A DNA stretch of 64,000 nucleotides, taken from positions 186,001-250,000 of the forward strand of contig JPHH03000028.1 in the NCBI GenBank assembly GCA_000750105.3, in the 5' to 3' direction. Position numbers and translations under genes: made by a program. Under the pieces are notes generated by a model that made no database searches, was not told the DNA's origin, and saw nothing but the letters and a program-made list of their open reading frames with translations. Position 1 is the first letter of the stretch, and each line of letters begins with the position of its first letter. This DNA comes from Tolypocladium sp. Sup5 PDA-1. Lineage: Eukaryota; Ascomycota; Sordariomycetes; Hypocreales; Ophiocordycipitaceae. Shown here in pieces: positions 23,982-32,754 of this stretch.

Positions 23982-24570
23982 CATCTGAGCAAAACATCTT
24001 TAATAGGCACACCAGCTTGGAGTCACAGATGGTACGATATTCTCACTTCACGCCCGTCTCAGGATAAAGCAGTGGCAGCTCGGGTGCATACACAACAAAG
24101 AGAATTGCGGAGGGCAACTTAGCTGTTGCATACAAAAGCACGCCGTCCAGCCTTTGTCAAGAACACACCACGAAGAGCAGCGTTTTTCATTGACAAATTC
24201 TTTGCTATTTCAGTTCCGGTTTAACGTCTCTCTGTTAGAGTCTTTCCGTCCGTTTTGTCCCTTTTGTTTATGCGGGCGATGCATGTAGACAGCGAAACTT
24301 CATGTTCCTGAACCTCTCTAGCACGGACGACATACTCAACGGGGCCGGGCGTGTGCGGCTCTTTCTGGATTGATGCCATTCTATAAAACGGTCTCTTACT
24401 TTCTCCTTCTCGAGTTCATCACACTCGCCAAGGAAACACTTTTCACGATCTCACCTTTTCTCCGTTCGCCTCCAGTGTATTGTTCTTCCTTGGCTTCGCA
24501 ATCTCGACATTTTCTTCACTATACTGCTTTATCCAAACATCCAAGATCCGTTCTTGGTCCATAGCACAAG
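23982..24570. other. Intergenic region
   Basis: Nothing beyond flanking 3' sequence and the promoter of the repeat protein (TATAAAA at 24382-24388). Confidence 0.55.
24382..24388 (+). promoter_or_regulatory. TATA box of the Gly/Ser-repeat protein gene
   Basis: TATAAAA about 185 bp upstream of the ATG at 24571, followed by a CT-rich leader typical of well-expressed fungal genes. Confidence 0.5.
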
Positions 24571-25704
24571 ATGGCCCAAGTACGGTTGGTACTGCAGAGC
24601 AACTTCTTGTTTATTAGGATGAACGGTGGCCACATTGGGGAACCGTTCCGAGACCTTATCGACGAAGAGAAGGCGTCGAAATGGTGGCAGCAGGACCTCA
24701 CTCTGGATCAGTGGCAGCAGAGGTTTGAGAGATTCTGGAGAAAGTTGGAGGCAGCTCTTGCTAAGTTGAACTTCCCCCCGCTTTTGCATGCTCGGTCGCC
24801 GAATATCCATGGGGACAGGGACATGCCCTTCTGTCTCACACATGGCAAGATGAGTATTTTTAAATACTACGGAGAAGACATCTGTGAGGGCGTACTTGAG
24901 TTGCCACCTAATGTAGCGGGAATGGTGAGCCTGGCACGTAATGCTCTGGGTTGGGACACCCACGAGATGATGTCCTGTTTCCCGGAATGTGTACCAAAGC
25001 GAGCATACTTGGACGCAGAGCAAGTTCACCACTTGCTCGTTTTGACTAACATTCAGACTCTCATGCAATTTACTGTTTTGGTGAATAACCCCAACTCACG
25101 CGATTATCCGCGCAAGCTGTTTGAGGTCATGCTGGCGCGGTTCTGGGCTACCTTTCAAGGCCGGGGCAACACGCCCTGTGGCTCCGCCGGCAACGGATCT
25201 GTTTACGGTGGAAGCCAGACGTGCTGTGTCGACGGATGCAACGAGCCCGTTGTCGGGGGAAGCCATAAGGGTGGGTCCGTCTATGGAGGAAGCCAGAGGT
25301 CCGGCGGCTTCAGGGGCAACGGGTCCGTTTATGGTGGAAGCCAGCAGGCTGGATCCGTTTACGGTGGGAGCCAAAGGTCTGGGTCCGTGTTCGGTGGAAG
25401 CCAGAGATCTAGCTCCTCTCACGGTGGAGGCCAGAGACCCAAGTCCGTTGACGGTAGAAGCCAGAAATCTGGGTCCGTGTTCGGCGGAACCCGGAGGTCT
25501 AGCTCCTCTCACGGTGGAAGCCAGAGGTCCGGCGGCTCTGGAGGTGGAGGCGGCGGGTCCACCTACGGTGGAAGCACTTACGCTGCAAGCCACAGGTCCG
25601 GGTCGAGCAACAAGTCCGGCGGAAGCAACATGTCCGGCGCCTCTGGAAGCAGCCGGAGCACGGCCGCTTGGGTCCAGTCCCTTCCTGATATTGGCGAACA
25701 TTGA
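24571..25704 (+). CDS. Unknown protein with C-terminal GSVYGGSQ repeats
   Basis: Single exon, 377 residues, start context ACAAGATGG. Residues 1-200 look folded, rich in Trp and Phe (for example EKASKWWQQDLTLDQWQQRF) with no signal peptide or membrane span. Residues 205-360 are a degenerate tandem array of 8-13-residue units related to GSVYGGSQRS, with variants GSVFGGSQRS, SSSHGGSQRS and KSVDGRSQKS, flanked by Gly/Ser-only tracts. The Tyr/Phe-Gly-Gly-Ser-Gln spacing with interspersed Arg resembles low-complexity sticker-spacer sequences, which suggests self-association, but that is inference. DNA of the array (25195-25640) is itself repetitive, so unit number may vary between strains. I do not recognise the N-terminal domain. 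Confidence 0.7.
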   Translation: MAQVRLVLQSNFLFIRMNGGHIGEPFRDLIDEEKASKWWQQDLTLDQWQQRFERFWRKLEAALAKLNFPPLLHARSPNIHGDRDMPFCLTHGKMSIFKYYGEDICEGVLELPPNVAGMVSLARNALGWDTHEMMSCFPECVPKRAYLDAEQVHHLLVLTNIQTLMQFTVLVNNPNSRDYPRKLFEVMLARFWATFQGRGNTPCGSAGNGSVYGGSQTCCVDGCNEPVVGGSHKGGSVYGGSQRSGGFRGNGSVYGGSQQAGSVYGGSQRSGSVFGGSQRSSSSHGGGQRPKSVDGRSQKSGSVFGGTRRSSSSHGGSQRSGGSGGGGGGSTYGGSTYAASHRSGSSNKSGGSNMSGASGSSRSTAAWVQSLPDIGEH

Positions 25705-26314
25705 AGCCTAGGGTCCATCTCTGGATCCAGGCGGCCGAAATATGTATCCACGAGCGAACAAGCATGGAGGCGGGAGAGCAGTTTGCATATCTAGCATGTT
25801 TTTTTTTTTTTTTTTGGATAAACCTCACCCAAATGGAGATCACAGGACAACTGAAAGGTCCCGGGTGTCAACGTGATTAACAACTCTGGCAAAGCGTCCG
25901 CAAGGAAACCACCGACTAGACCCTCATATGTAAGGTTCCCTCGGCGCTCGGCCGACTGACAGAAAGGAAAGCCACTTAAAATGCCGAGAGGCGAAACGCA
26001 GTATTGCTGTTTGCGTCAGGGGGGATGCATTGTTCCAAGGTGGAACCCTGCGAGTTGAGTAGAAGGGCGATGGTCGAGGCAGCGACCTCCGACTCTACAT
26101 GTCAAGCTGCAACCTACGTTGTTGTATGTTAAGTAGTAAACTGTCAGAAGCTCTCTTAGAGTCTTAATACTATTAAAAAAAAACTGAGGTCTAGTAACGT
26201 TTAACTAGCGCTACCTTGACGTTTCATGCCACATGGAAGACCACAACGAAACGTGGAAACGGGACCGTCAGAGATGCAAAAGATGATGTCTGTTGGAATC
26301 CCCGTTCTCAATTA
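25705..26314. other. Intergenic region left of the MITE
   Basis: Contains a 17-18 bp poly-T run near 25800-25817 and otherwise unremarkable moderately AT-rich sequence; no gene is seen. Confidence 0.55.
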
Positions 26315-26558
26315 CAGTGGGGTCCGAAATGACCGTCCCTTTTTTTTCGTCAAAGAGTCTCAGCCAATGGCCACTTTCGGCCGATGTGGCTGGTGGTGAG
26401 AGATTACATAAGCACTCAAAGTATCGTCCCTGGAGTATTTAACCGGAGGTACCTGATAGCCCAAGCCACAAGAGGCGCCAAGCCACTCTCGGCCGAAAGT
26501 TAACCCAGTTTTAAAAACCAAGTAACAAAATAACGGACGGTCATTTCGGACCCCACTG
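26315..26558. mobile_element. MITE, 244 bp, TA-flanked
   Basis: Perfect 24-bp terminal inverted repeats (26315-26338 and 26535-26558, starting CAGTGGGGTCCG) are bounded on both sides by TA (26313-26314 and 26559-26560), the target duplication of Tc1/mariner-Fot1/pogo-type elements. The inverted symmetry continues inward imperfectly: a second arm pair built on TTTCGGCCGA followed by GTGGCT lies near 26376-26391 and 26480-26502. It has no coding capacity, so it is a non-autonomous foldback element. The perfect repeats and lack of RIP-type decay suggest recent insertion. Confidence 0.88.
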
Positions 26559-26604
26559 TACCAAGAAACAATAATATTTAATAGTGAAAGGGCAAAAAAA
26601 GAAA

Positions 26605-26684
26605 TGCGTGATCTGGGAATCGAACCCAGGGCTCCCCGACGTTGCGGATGGCAACGGAGAATTTTACCACTAAACCAATCACGC
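26605..26684 (-). tRNA. tRNA-Gly(GCC) with 9-nt intron
   Basis: On the minus strand the acceptor arms GCGTGAT and ATCACGC pair and the discriminator base is A. The D-arm region reads GGTTTAGTGGTAAAA, and the T arm is CTGGG-TTCGATT-CCCAG. The anticodon loop contains TTGCCA, giving anticodon GCC. Between the loop and the 3' stem strand CGGGG (pairing with CTCCG through one G-U) there are about nine extra bases (TCCGCAACG), a normal position for a tRNA intron just 3' of the anticodon. Both internal promoter boxes are intact. The MITE ends 46 bp downstream of its 3' end. Confidence 0.93.
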
Positions 26685-27118
26685 CTCAACTTGATGGTCA
26701 GGAGACAGCTTTTAGGTACTAAGTTCTTTTCAGGCAGCGTGAGCTCCGCACACCACGTACACACTCGAGGTCGACTCTCCATTCGGGTGGCTTTCTTGCC
26801 TTTGCTACTTTGCATTGCAGTTGCACTGCATCGCGCCACCCAGCTACTGATTGCCTTGAGTTTCGGCTGCCAGATCTATTGTCGCGGGCGGATGGACGTG
26901 CTAGCGACGGCGGGCTGGGCCTGGAAGAGGATTCTGGGGACAAGGGCCTTCGGTCGAGGGAGTGTTGCAGCCTGAGACGGTGATTCGAATTCCTAATCAA
27001 GGACAGGGCCAAACCAGGAATGCAGTGCTGCTGCCTGGGCAGGCAACCGACAGCTGAGCGACTGTTCGCCGCTCTCCACTCAAACCCTACGTTTGGTGTC
27101 CGAAAGTGCTTGCCCTGA
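26685..27118. other. Intergenic region right of the tRNA
   Basis: Upstream sequence of the tRNA and of the kinase-like gene; short frames only. Confidence 0.55.
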
Positions 27119-27948
27119 ATGCACGGCCGCGAAGACATGCAGATTTACGAGAAAAACGAAGTCTTCACGGAAGAAGACGGCGATCTCGTCTTCCATCACA
27201 CAAAGATCATCATGAAGGAAAACAACAGCTTCTTCTACGCAGTCTCAAACCGTCACCTTCTCCCTTCATCGCCCATCAACGTCACCCCATCAGATCTCAC
27301 CATGATTCCCGCCGACAAGGTCTGGCCCCAGTTCGATGGATCCAGGCTCATCCGGGCCCTCAAGCGACCCACCAGTCTCAGAGACTACGGCGATACTACA
27401 GCGTCACTTGAGCCCGGTGCCCTGATGCTAGACGAGGCAGCCGTGTGCGAGATTTTGCGCAAGCATACCCATCCAAATATTGCGCGGCATTTGGGCTGCG
27501 TCGTTGAAGACGGTAGGATCCAAGGTCTGTGTTTCGACAGATACTCAACAACCCTTCGTCAGAGAGTCGAGGACTCGAGGCCGCTGGATGTGGACAAATG
27601 CCTGCAGGGAATCGAAGACGGAGTCAGCCACTTGCACGCTCTCGGCCTGATTCACAACGACCTGAACCCCTCTAGCATCATGATGGACGGGGCGACAACC
27701 CGGTTATCATCGACTTCGACTCGTGCAAGTCCGAGGGCAGTCGCTTGGGGACCAAGGCCGGGACGCGGGGATGGGAGATGCGTGACTCGGGGTACGCAAA
27801 ACGCGAGAACGATTTGTACGCCGTGTCAGAGATACGGGAGTTCTTGCGACATCCGTCAGGCGAAATACGGGCTGTGAGCGAGTGTCGTACTTCATATCGA
27901 CTACCGAAATCACGAGACGGCGACTTACACGCAGGCAGCAACCAATAA
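27119..27948 (+). pseudogene. Protein-kinase-like gene with a frameshift
   Basis: Reading starts at 27119 (MHGREDMQIYEK; Met at 27137 also possible) and runs in one frame to about 27693, then continues in another to the stop at 27946-27948. At the join the catalytic loop HNDLNPSSIMMDG is followed, after two extra bases (or one missing), by DNPVIIDFDSC, GTKAGTRGWEM and ENDLYAVSEIREFL, which are the expected DFG-equivalent, activation-segment and helix-F regions. HND replaces HRD and DFD replaces DFG, as in many small fungal kinase-like proteins. The shift truncates the C-lobe in the unrepaired frame. No GT-AG intron can explain it. It is either a true pseudogene or an assembly error. The C-lobe is short even after correction. 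Confidence 0.7.
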
Positions 27949-28035
27949 ATAGTGACGTCAGCTTCAGTCTCTCAACGACATCTCAGCAGTCTCAACTCAC
28001 CACCCTCTCTCACGCCACTCCAACCCAGCTCCAAA

Positions 28036-29706
28036 ATGTCCTCACCCGAGCCACCCCCAATTCCCCGAAGCTACCCCTCCGCCGCCCTCGACCGCCTCGC
28101 CGGGTGGCTCCTCGCCCTGCCCCCCGAGCGCAGCGCCTACACCGTCCGCCCGCTCACCATCCCCCTCCCCTCGGGCGTCTCCCTCGCCGCAGACCTCTAC
28201 TCGCCCGTCGGTCTCCCGAGGCCGCTCGGCCTGGTCCTCGTGCAGGGCTGCTACGGCCGCGCCGCGCCGATTTCCATCTTCGTGCGGGTGCTCGCCGCGC
28301 GCGGGTACGCGGTGCTCTTCGTCAGCACGCGCGGCACGTTTGGCTCGGGCGGCGACTTCGACCCGGGCCGCAGCGAGAGGGACGATGGGCAGGAGGTCGT
28401 GAGGTGGATGCGCCGGCAGAGCTGGTTCCCCGGGCAGTTTGCCATGGCGGGCGCGTCGTATTCTGGCTACGCGCAGTGGGCGCTGCTGGACGACCCTCCC
28501 GAGGACTGCATGGCGTGCGCGATCCTCGCCGCGCCGCACGACTACTGGAGGCATCACTGGGGCACGGGCTCGTTCCGCCTGGACCGCATCACCTGGAGCG
28601 ACCTCATCGTCCGGCAAGAAGACACCGCGTCCAGCAAGGTGCACAGCGCCATCTTCGGCGGCCGCAAGGACGTCAACAAGGCGCTCACGGGCCTGCCCGT
28701 AGCGGAGCGCGTCAAGGAGCACTTTGGAGACGCGGCGCCGTGGCTGCCCAAGGCGATGGGCGCGCCGGACGTGGGCGATCCGCACTGGGCCCCGACGCGG
28801 CACCAAGCAGCGCTCGACAAGGCGACGGCCCCGATCCTGCTCGTCGGCGGGTGGTACGACCCCTTTGCGGCGCAGACGCTGGAGCAGTACGCCCGGCTCC
28901 GCGAGCGCGGCTGCGAAGTCGCGCTGACAGTCGGGCCCTGGACGCACGTCCAGGCCTCGGGGCTCAAGTCCATGCCCGACGTCCTCCGCTTCCTCGACGA
29001 GCACGTGGCCCGTACGGCGGACGGCGTGATGCATCGGGGACAGGAAGCCCGGATCTACGTCACCGGCGCAGAGGAGTGGCGCGAGATGCCGGCCTGGCCG
29101 CCTTCGACGACCCCCCATGAACTGTACCTGCAAGGGGACAAGAGTCTCAACACCGAAACACCGCCTACAGATGCCGCGCCGTCGTCGTTTACCTACGACC
29201 CGGCCGATCCCACCCCCACCATCGGAGGGAGCGGCGGCGGCAGAGTAGACGACAGTGCCTTCGCCTCCCGTACCGACCTCCTCGTCTTCACGGGCAGCCC
29301 CGTCGAAGAAGCCATCCAAGTCCTCGGCAAACCAGTCATCCAGCTCGCCCACTCGAGCGACATCCCCTTCGTCGACCTCTGGGTCCGCCTCAGCGAAGTC
29401 GACGCCGCCGGCGTCTCGCACAGCATCTGCGAGGCCTTCCAGGCCCTCGACCCGGAGCGCGACCCCTCTGCGCCGGTGCAGCTCGCCCTGCAGGATTGCG
29501 CGCACGTCTTCCGCCGGGGCACTCGGGTACGGCTCACCATCGCAGGCGGCTCGTTTCCCCTGTTTGCGCGGAACCTGGGCATCGAGGGGAATAGGACGGC
29601 AGGTAGCGAGATGCGGGCAGCGAAGCATACGATCCGGCACGCAGCCGGGTCGACGAAGCTGGTTCTGCCGGTGGCGGCCAATGGAGGCGAGCCCATAGAC
29701 GCATGA
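28036..29706 (+). CDS. X-Pro dipeptidyl-peptidase / CocE-NonD family hydrolase (S15-like)
   Basis: Single exon, 556 residues from ATG 28036 (CCAAAATGTCC); the frame open from 27952 starts at a GTG and is not used. The alpha/beta-hydrolase triad is Ser141 (GASYSGY), Asp275 (GGWYDPF) and His304 (GPWTH), in the order and spacing of the S15/CocE family. An N-terminal strand TIPLPSGVSLAADLYSP and a C-terminal jelly-roll domain (about residues 345-545, RLTIAGGSFPLFARN) complete the architecture. No signal peptide or membrane span is seen, so it is probably cytosolic. Family members cleave X-Pro dipeptides or hydrolyse esters and beta-lactam acyl groups; which applies here cannot be read from sequence. 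GC-rich third positions are typical of an expressed gene. Confidence 0.88.
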   Translation: MSSPEPPPIPRSYPSAALDRLAGWLLALPPERSAYTVRPLTIPLPSGVSLAADLYSPVGLPRPLGLVLVQGCYGRAAPISIFVRVLAARGYAVLFVSTRGTFGSGGDFDPGRSERDDGQEVVRWMRRQSWFPGQFAMAGASYSGYAQWALLDDPPEDCMACAILAAPHDYWRHHWGTGSFRLDRITWSDLIVRQEDTASSKVHSAIFGGRKDVNKALTGLPVAERVKEHFGDAAPWLPKAMGAPDVGDPHWAPTRHQAALDKATAPILLVGGWYDPFAAQTLEQYARLRERGCEVALTVGPWTHVQASGLKSMPDVLRFLDEHVARTADGVMHRGQEARIYVTGAEEWREMPAWPPSTTPHELYLQGDKSLNTETPPTDAAPSSFTYDPADPTPTIGGSGGGRVDDSAFASRTDLLVFTGSPVEEAIQVLGKPVIQLAHSSDIPFVDLWVRLSEVDAAGVSHSICEAFQALDPERDPSAPVQLALQDCAHVFRRGTRVRLTIAGGSFPLFARNLGIEGNRTAGSEMRAAKHTIRHAAGSTKLVLPVAANGGEPIDA

Positions 29707-30308
29707 AGTACTAAACATGTCTGAATGAGTGACCTGGAGAACCTCACTGAGCATAGCCACCAGAGAAGGGAAAGGGTTGACAGGAGTAGCGGGGACGAGG
29801 ACTGTCCGCGCTCTTGCACACGTAGCATTTTCCGGTGCGGTCTGGACTCTGGACTAACGCTTACTGTATCCACATGTCCCCAGGTTCTTGGGTACCAATA
29901 TTACGTCGCCCCTGCGTGTTGGTTCGTGAGCAGCATCAGGTACGGTCCCGGCTCGGCACCCGGCCCAGATCGTAGAGGGGCCCCACCCTTTCCCTCGGTC
30001 CCCGGCCGAGAGAGAGCCGCACCGTTGCACAGCAAGAGCATCATTGGCGAATCCATCGTCAGACATGACCTTGCGCGTGTATTGCCCCAAAGCACAAGCA
30101 TATATTCGCTGCGCTCTACGTGAATGCGCATGCATCCCGTCTCCCAACATCCAAACCAATACATGATGCAAGGCCCCCAACGCCGCGAGCGCCTCGGCCA
30201 GGATCTCAGCCCAGTGGCCGGCCATTTTGAGTCCCCTCCTTCAGACGCCAATGCTAAACGCAAAATCAGATTCCCAGCCGTTTCTTCAGGTGCCACAATG
30301 TTCAGCGG
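29707..30308. other. Intergenic region between convergent genes
   Basis: 3' flanks only; no gene, RNA or repeat recognised. Confidence 0.6.
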
Positions 30309-32754
30309 CTAGCACACGCCAGAGAGGATAGACGCCGAGTCGGATATCGGCACCCGCTGCCACTTGAGACTCCCGTCCGCCGCGACGGTAAACTCGGCCG
30401 CCTCCTCGACCAGCTCCCACCGCCCCGTCACGGGGTCCTTTTGCGACGACCGGTAGATGATGTTTGTCCCAAAGTCCTCAAACACGAGCTCCCTCCGCCT
30501 CAGCCGCAGCCACTGCTCGCTCTCGTCCCCCTCCATCGCAATCTTCGCCTCCACCTCTTCATTCTTCAGCGCAATGGCTCTAAACACGCGGCTGTCCCTC
30601 AGCGCATTCCGTATCGGGTACTGGCCCAGGATGCGGATCGCGTCTGCCCTGACCGCGGGGTCGCGACACCCAAACGAGGACACGAAGAGCGGCCACGTCC
30701 ATCCCGAATCCATGGCAAACCCGCAGTTTGGCCGAGCGACGAGGAGCGTCTCGGCAAATCGGTTAATCTCCTTGTACTGCGGCGTCAGTCCCTTGACAGT
30801 GATGAGGCCGGAGAAGCGAGGGATGGTCATGTAGATGTAGAGGATGAGATATTCGATGCGGAGGCTGATGGCCTGGAGGTAGGCTTTGGCGTCGTTGACC
30901 GAGTTGCGGGATATGCCCTGGAACAGGGGTTCGTACGCCTCGATCCACCTCTGGAGCCAGTACCGCGACTCGGCGATGAACTTGGAGACAAGGGGGTTCT
31001 GCTTGACGCTCGCGAGCTTCATCTCCAGCTCCGCCTCGCTGGTTGCTCTCGTCAGGGCGAGCCGAGACGTCACCATGGTCAGCATGGGAATGTTCTGCAC
31101 CATGTTCTTCTGCACGAGAGCCCAGTACCCCTGCGTCTCGTCCATGTCGCTAAAGACTGGGGGCATGTCGTCGAGCGTGGTGATTCTGGACAGCTTGGGA
31201 CGAAAGTATGGGGAGTGCTTGGTAAAGGGCAGAATGCCTGGAGGTCTCCGTGGTGCCCCCTGAGGCGGAGACTGGCCCGCCGCACTAGCTGCCGCCGGGC
31301 TGCCTGGGCTGCCTTGACTCTGGGGACTCGGTAGACCTGTCTGTGAGGCCTGGGAGGATGTCGCGGGAGGAGCTCGCCAAGGTGTCCCCGGCTGGCTCGG
31401 AGGCGTCTGGGCCGGTGCCCCGGGCGGTGACCCTGCTGAGCTCGCGGGACGCGGTTGCGGCGCGCCGCCATGAGCGGATTGGGGGGCCATCGGGTTGGGA
31501 GGAAAGAAGAACTTCTTGTACGAGCCCATAAACGACCTCGACTGCAGCTCGAGCGGCTTGTAGCAGTCCAGGATTTCCTGGACCAACACCGGCGGGGCCG
31601 GGGCGATACTGACGAGGCCGGGTGCCTTTTCCGTGCAGGCGGCAAGCTCATTGAGCATACTGAAGCCGTGGGTTACGTGCTTGAGAGCCGCCGCCATGTT
31701 CCCCCGCTGGGCCTCGAAGCAGATGAAGAGCAGCGACGAGAGGAGCGCCGTCCTCAGTCCCTCCTTTGTCGGCCTCGCCTTGGACTGTAGCCGGAGGGCC
31801 TCACAGTAGTAGATGACGGCGTTGAGATAGTGCCTGTTGCCGCTGCTGAGGGCCGTCAACGGCTCCTCCACCTCGTAGGCCTTGCGCAGCGCCCCGACGG
31901 CCATGGCGCCATATCGAAGCGTCGTCTCCTCGAGACTCAGCTGGGGCATCGTCGCCGTCCATAGCCGTGTCTGGCTGAGACCGCCGCTGAGAAAGGTGAC
32001 GGACAGGGCGGACCATGCGTCAAAGTAGGCGCGCTGGTCGCCGCTGGCGAAGCGGATGGAGTTGACGGCGGGCTCGGTCAGGATCAAGGGGGCCTTTTTG
32101 GTGTGGATCAGTTTGGTGTTGGCGTTGGAGGAGTTCGCACGGGTAGGCTGGGAGTCGGACTGGTCGGCGTATGAGTCGCAGTAGCCGCGCCACTTGAGGC
32201 AGTTGAGGCAGGCCGGCCTCGTCTCGTCACACTTGACATGGCGCTTCCTGGAGTTTGTCAGTCGACGCGCGGGGATGGGGATGCATGTAGACTAGGGTTC
32301 GGTTGATTGAAACGCAGCGACGACACGATATTATGGGCGCAAGCGAAGCAACTCACTTGCCTGTAAGAAGGCAGAAAGTCAGCAATTATGTTGGATCAGA
32401 CAAGGAATGATGCGCCAGCAGCTGCAGCTCAAGGCCATGGCTGACAGACCGGAAGACGGGAAGGCAGATGCTCACATGTGCTACATCCGGTGCGCGCGCG
32501 CGTTGAACTGCGCCGGGTATGTCTGGTCCTGGACTCGAGGGCAAAGCGGTGGGTTGTGCCTCTGGCCGTCGAGGCCGAGGGTCTGGAGGACGAGGCTGCG
32601 GAGCTGCGGTTGGTGGAGGTCAGCGATCCGCCCGTTTTCCCTTGGGCCGGCGTGCGGCAGCGGCAGCGGCAGCGGCAGCAGAGCCGCAAGAGACTCACTC
32701 GCTCGAGGCGCTGTTCCTGGCGGGGGTCAAGGGGATCGAAAACTGAATCTCCAT
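30309..32754 (-). CDS. Zn2Cys6 transcription factor with a 4-nt microexon
   Basis: Exons 32754-32699, 32603-32476, 32360-32357 (GCAA) and 32247-30309 join to 708 residues with every phase matching. Introns of 95, 115 and 109 nt start GTGAGT, GTGAGC and GTGAGT and end CGCAG, TTACAG and TCCAG. Only this path yields an intact cluster: TRARTGCSTC, then KKRHVKC, DETRPAC, LNC and LKWRGYC (CX2CX6CX6CX2CX6C). The second Cys codon is split between exon 2 and the microexon. Downstream are a fungal-TF middle region, a Pro/Gln/Ser-rich linker near residues 320-400 (SPGSPAAASAAGQ), and a C-terminal helical domain. Intron 1 contains a GCCGCT repeat. It is a nuclear regulator with unknown targets. Confidence 0.87.

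Noticed and set aside
27882..29120. 412-codon plus-strand frame overlapping the hydrolase
   Set aside because: It is an alternative frame of the hydrolase gene, with Arg/Pro-rich simple translation.
28042..29760. 572-codon open frame on the minus strand
   Set aside because: Exact antisense of the S15/CocE hydrolase gene, with Arg/Gly/Ala-biased translation caused by codon bias of the sense gene.
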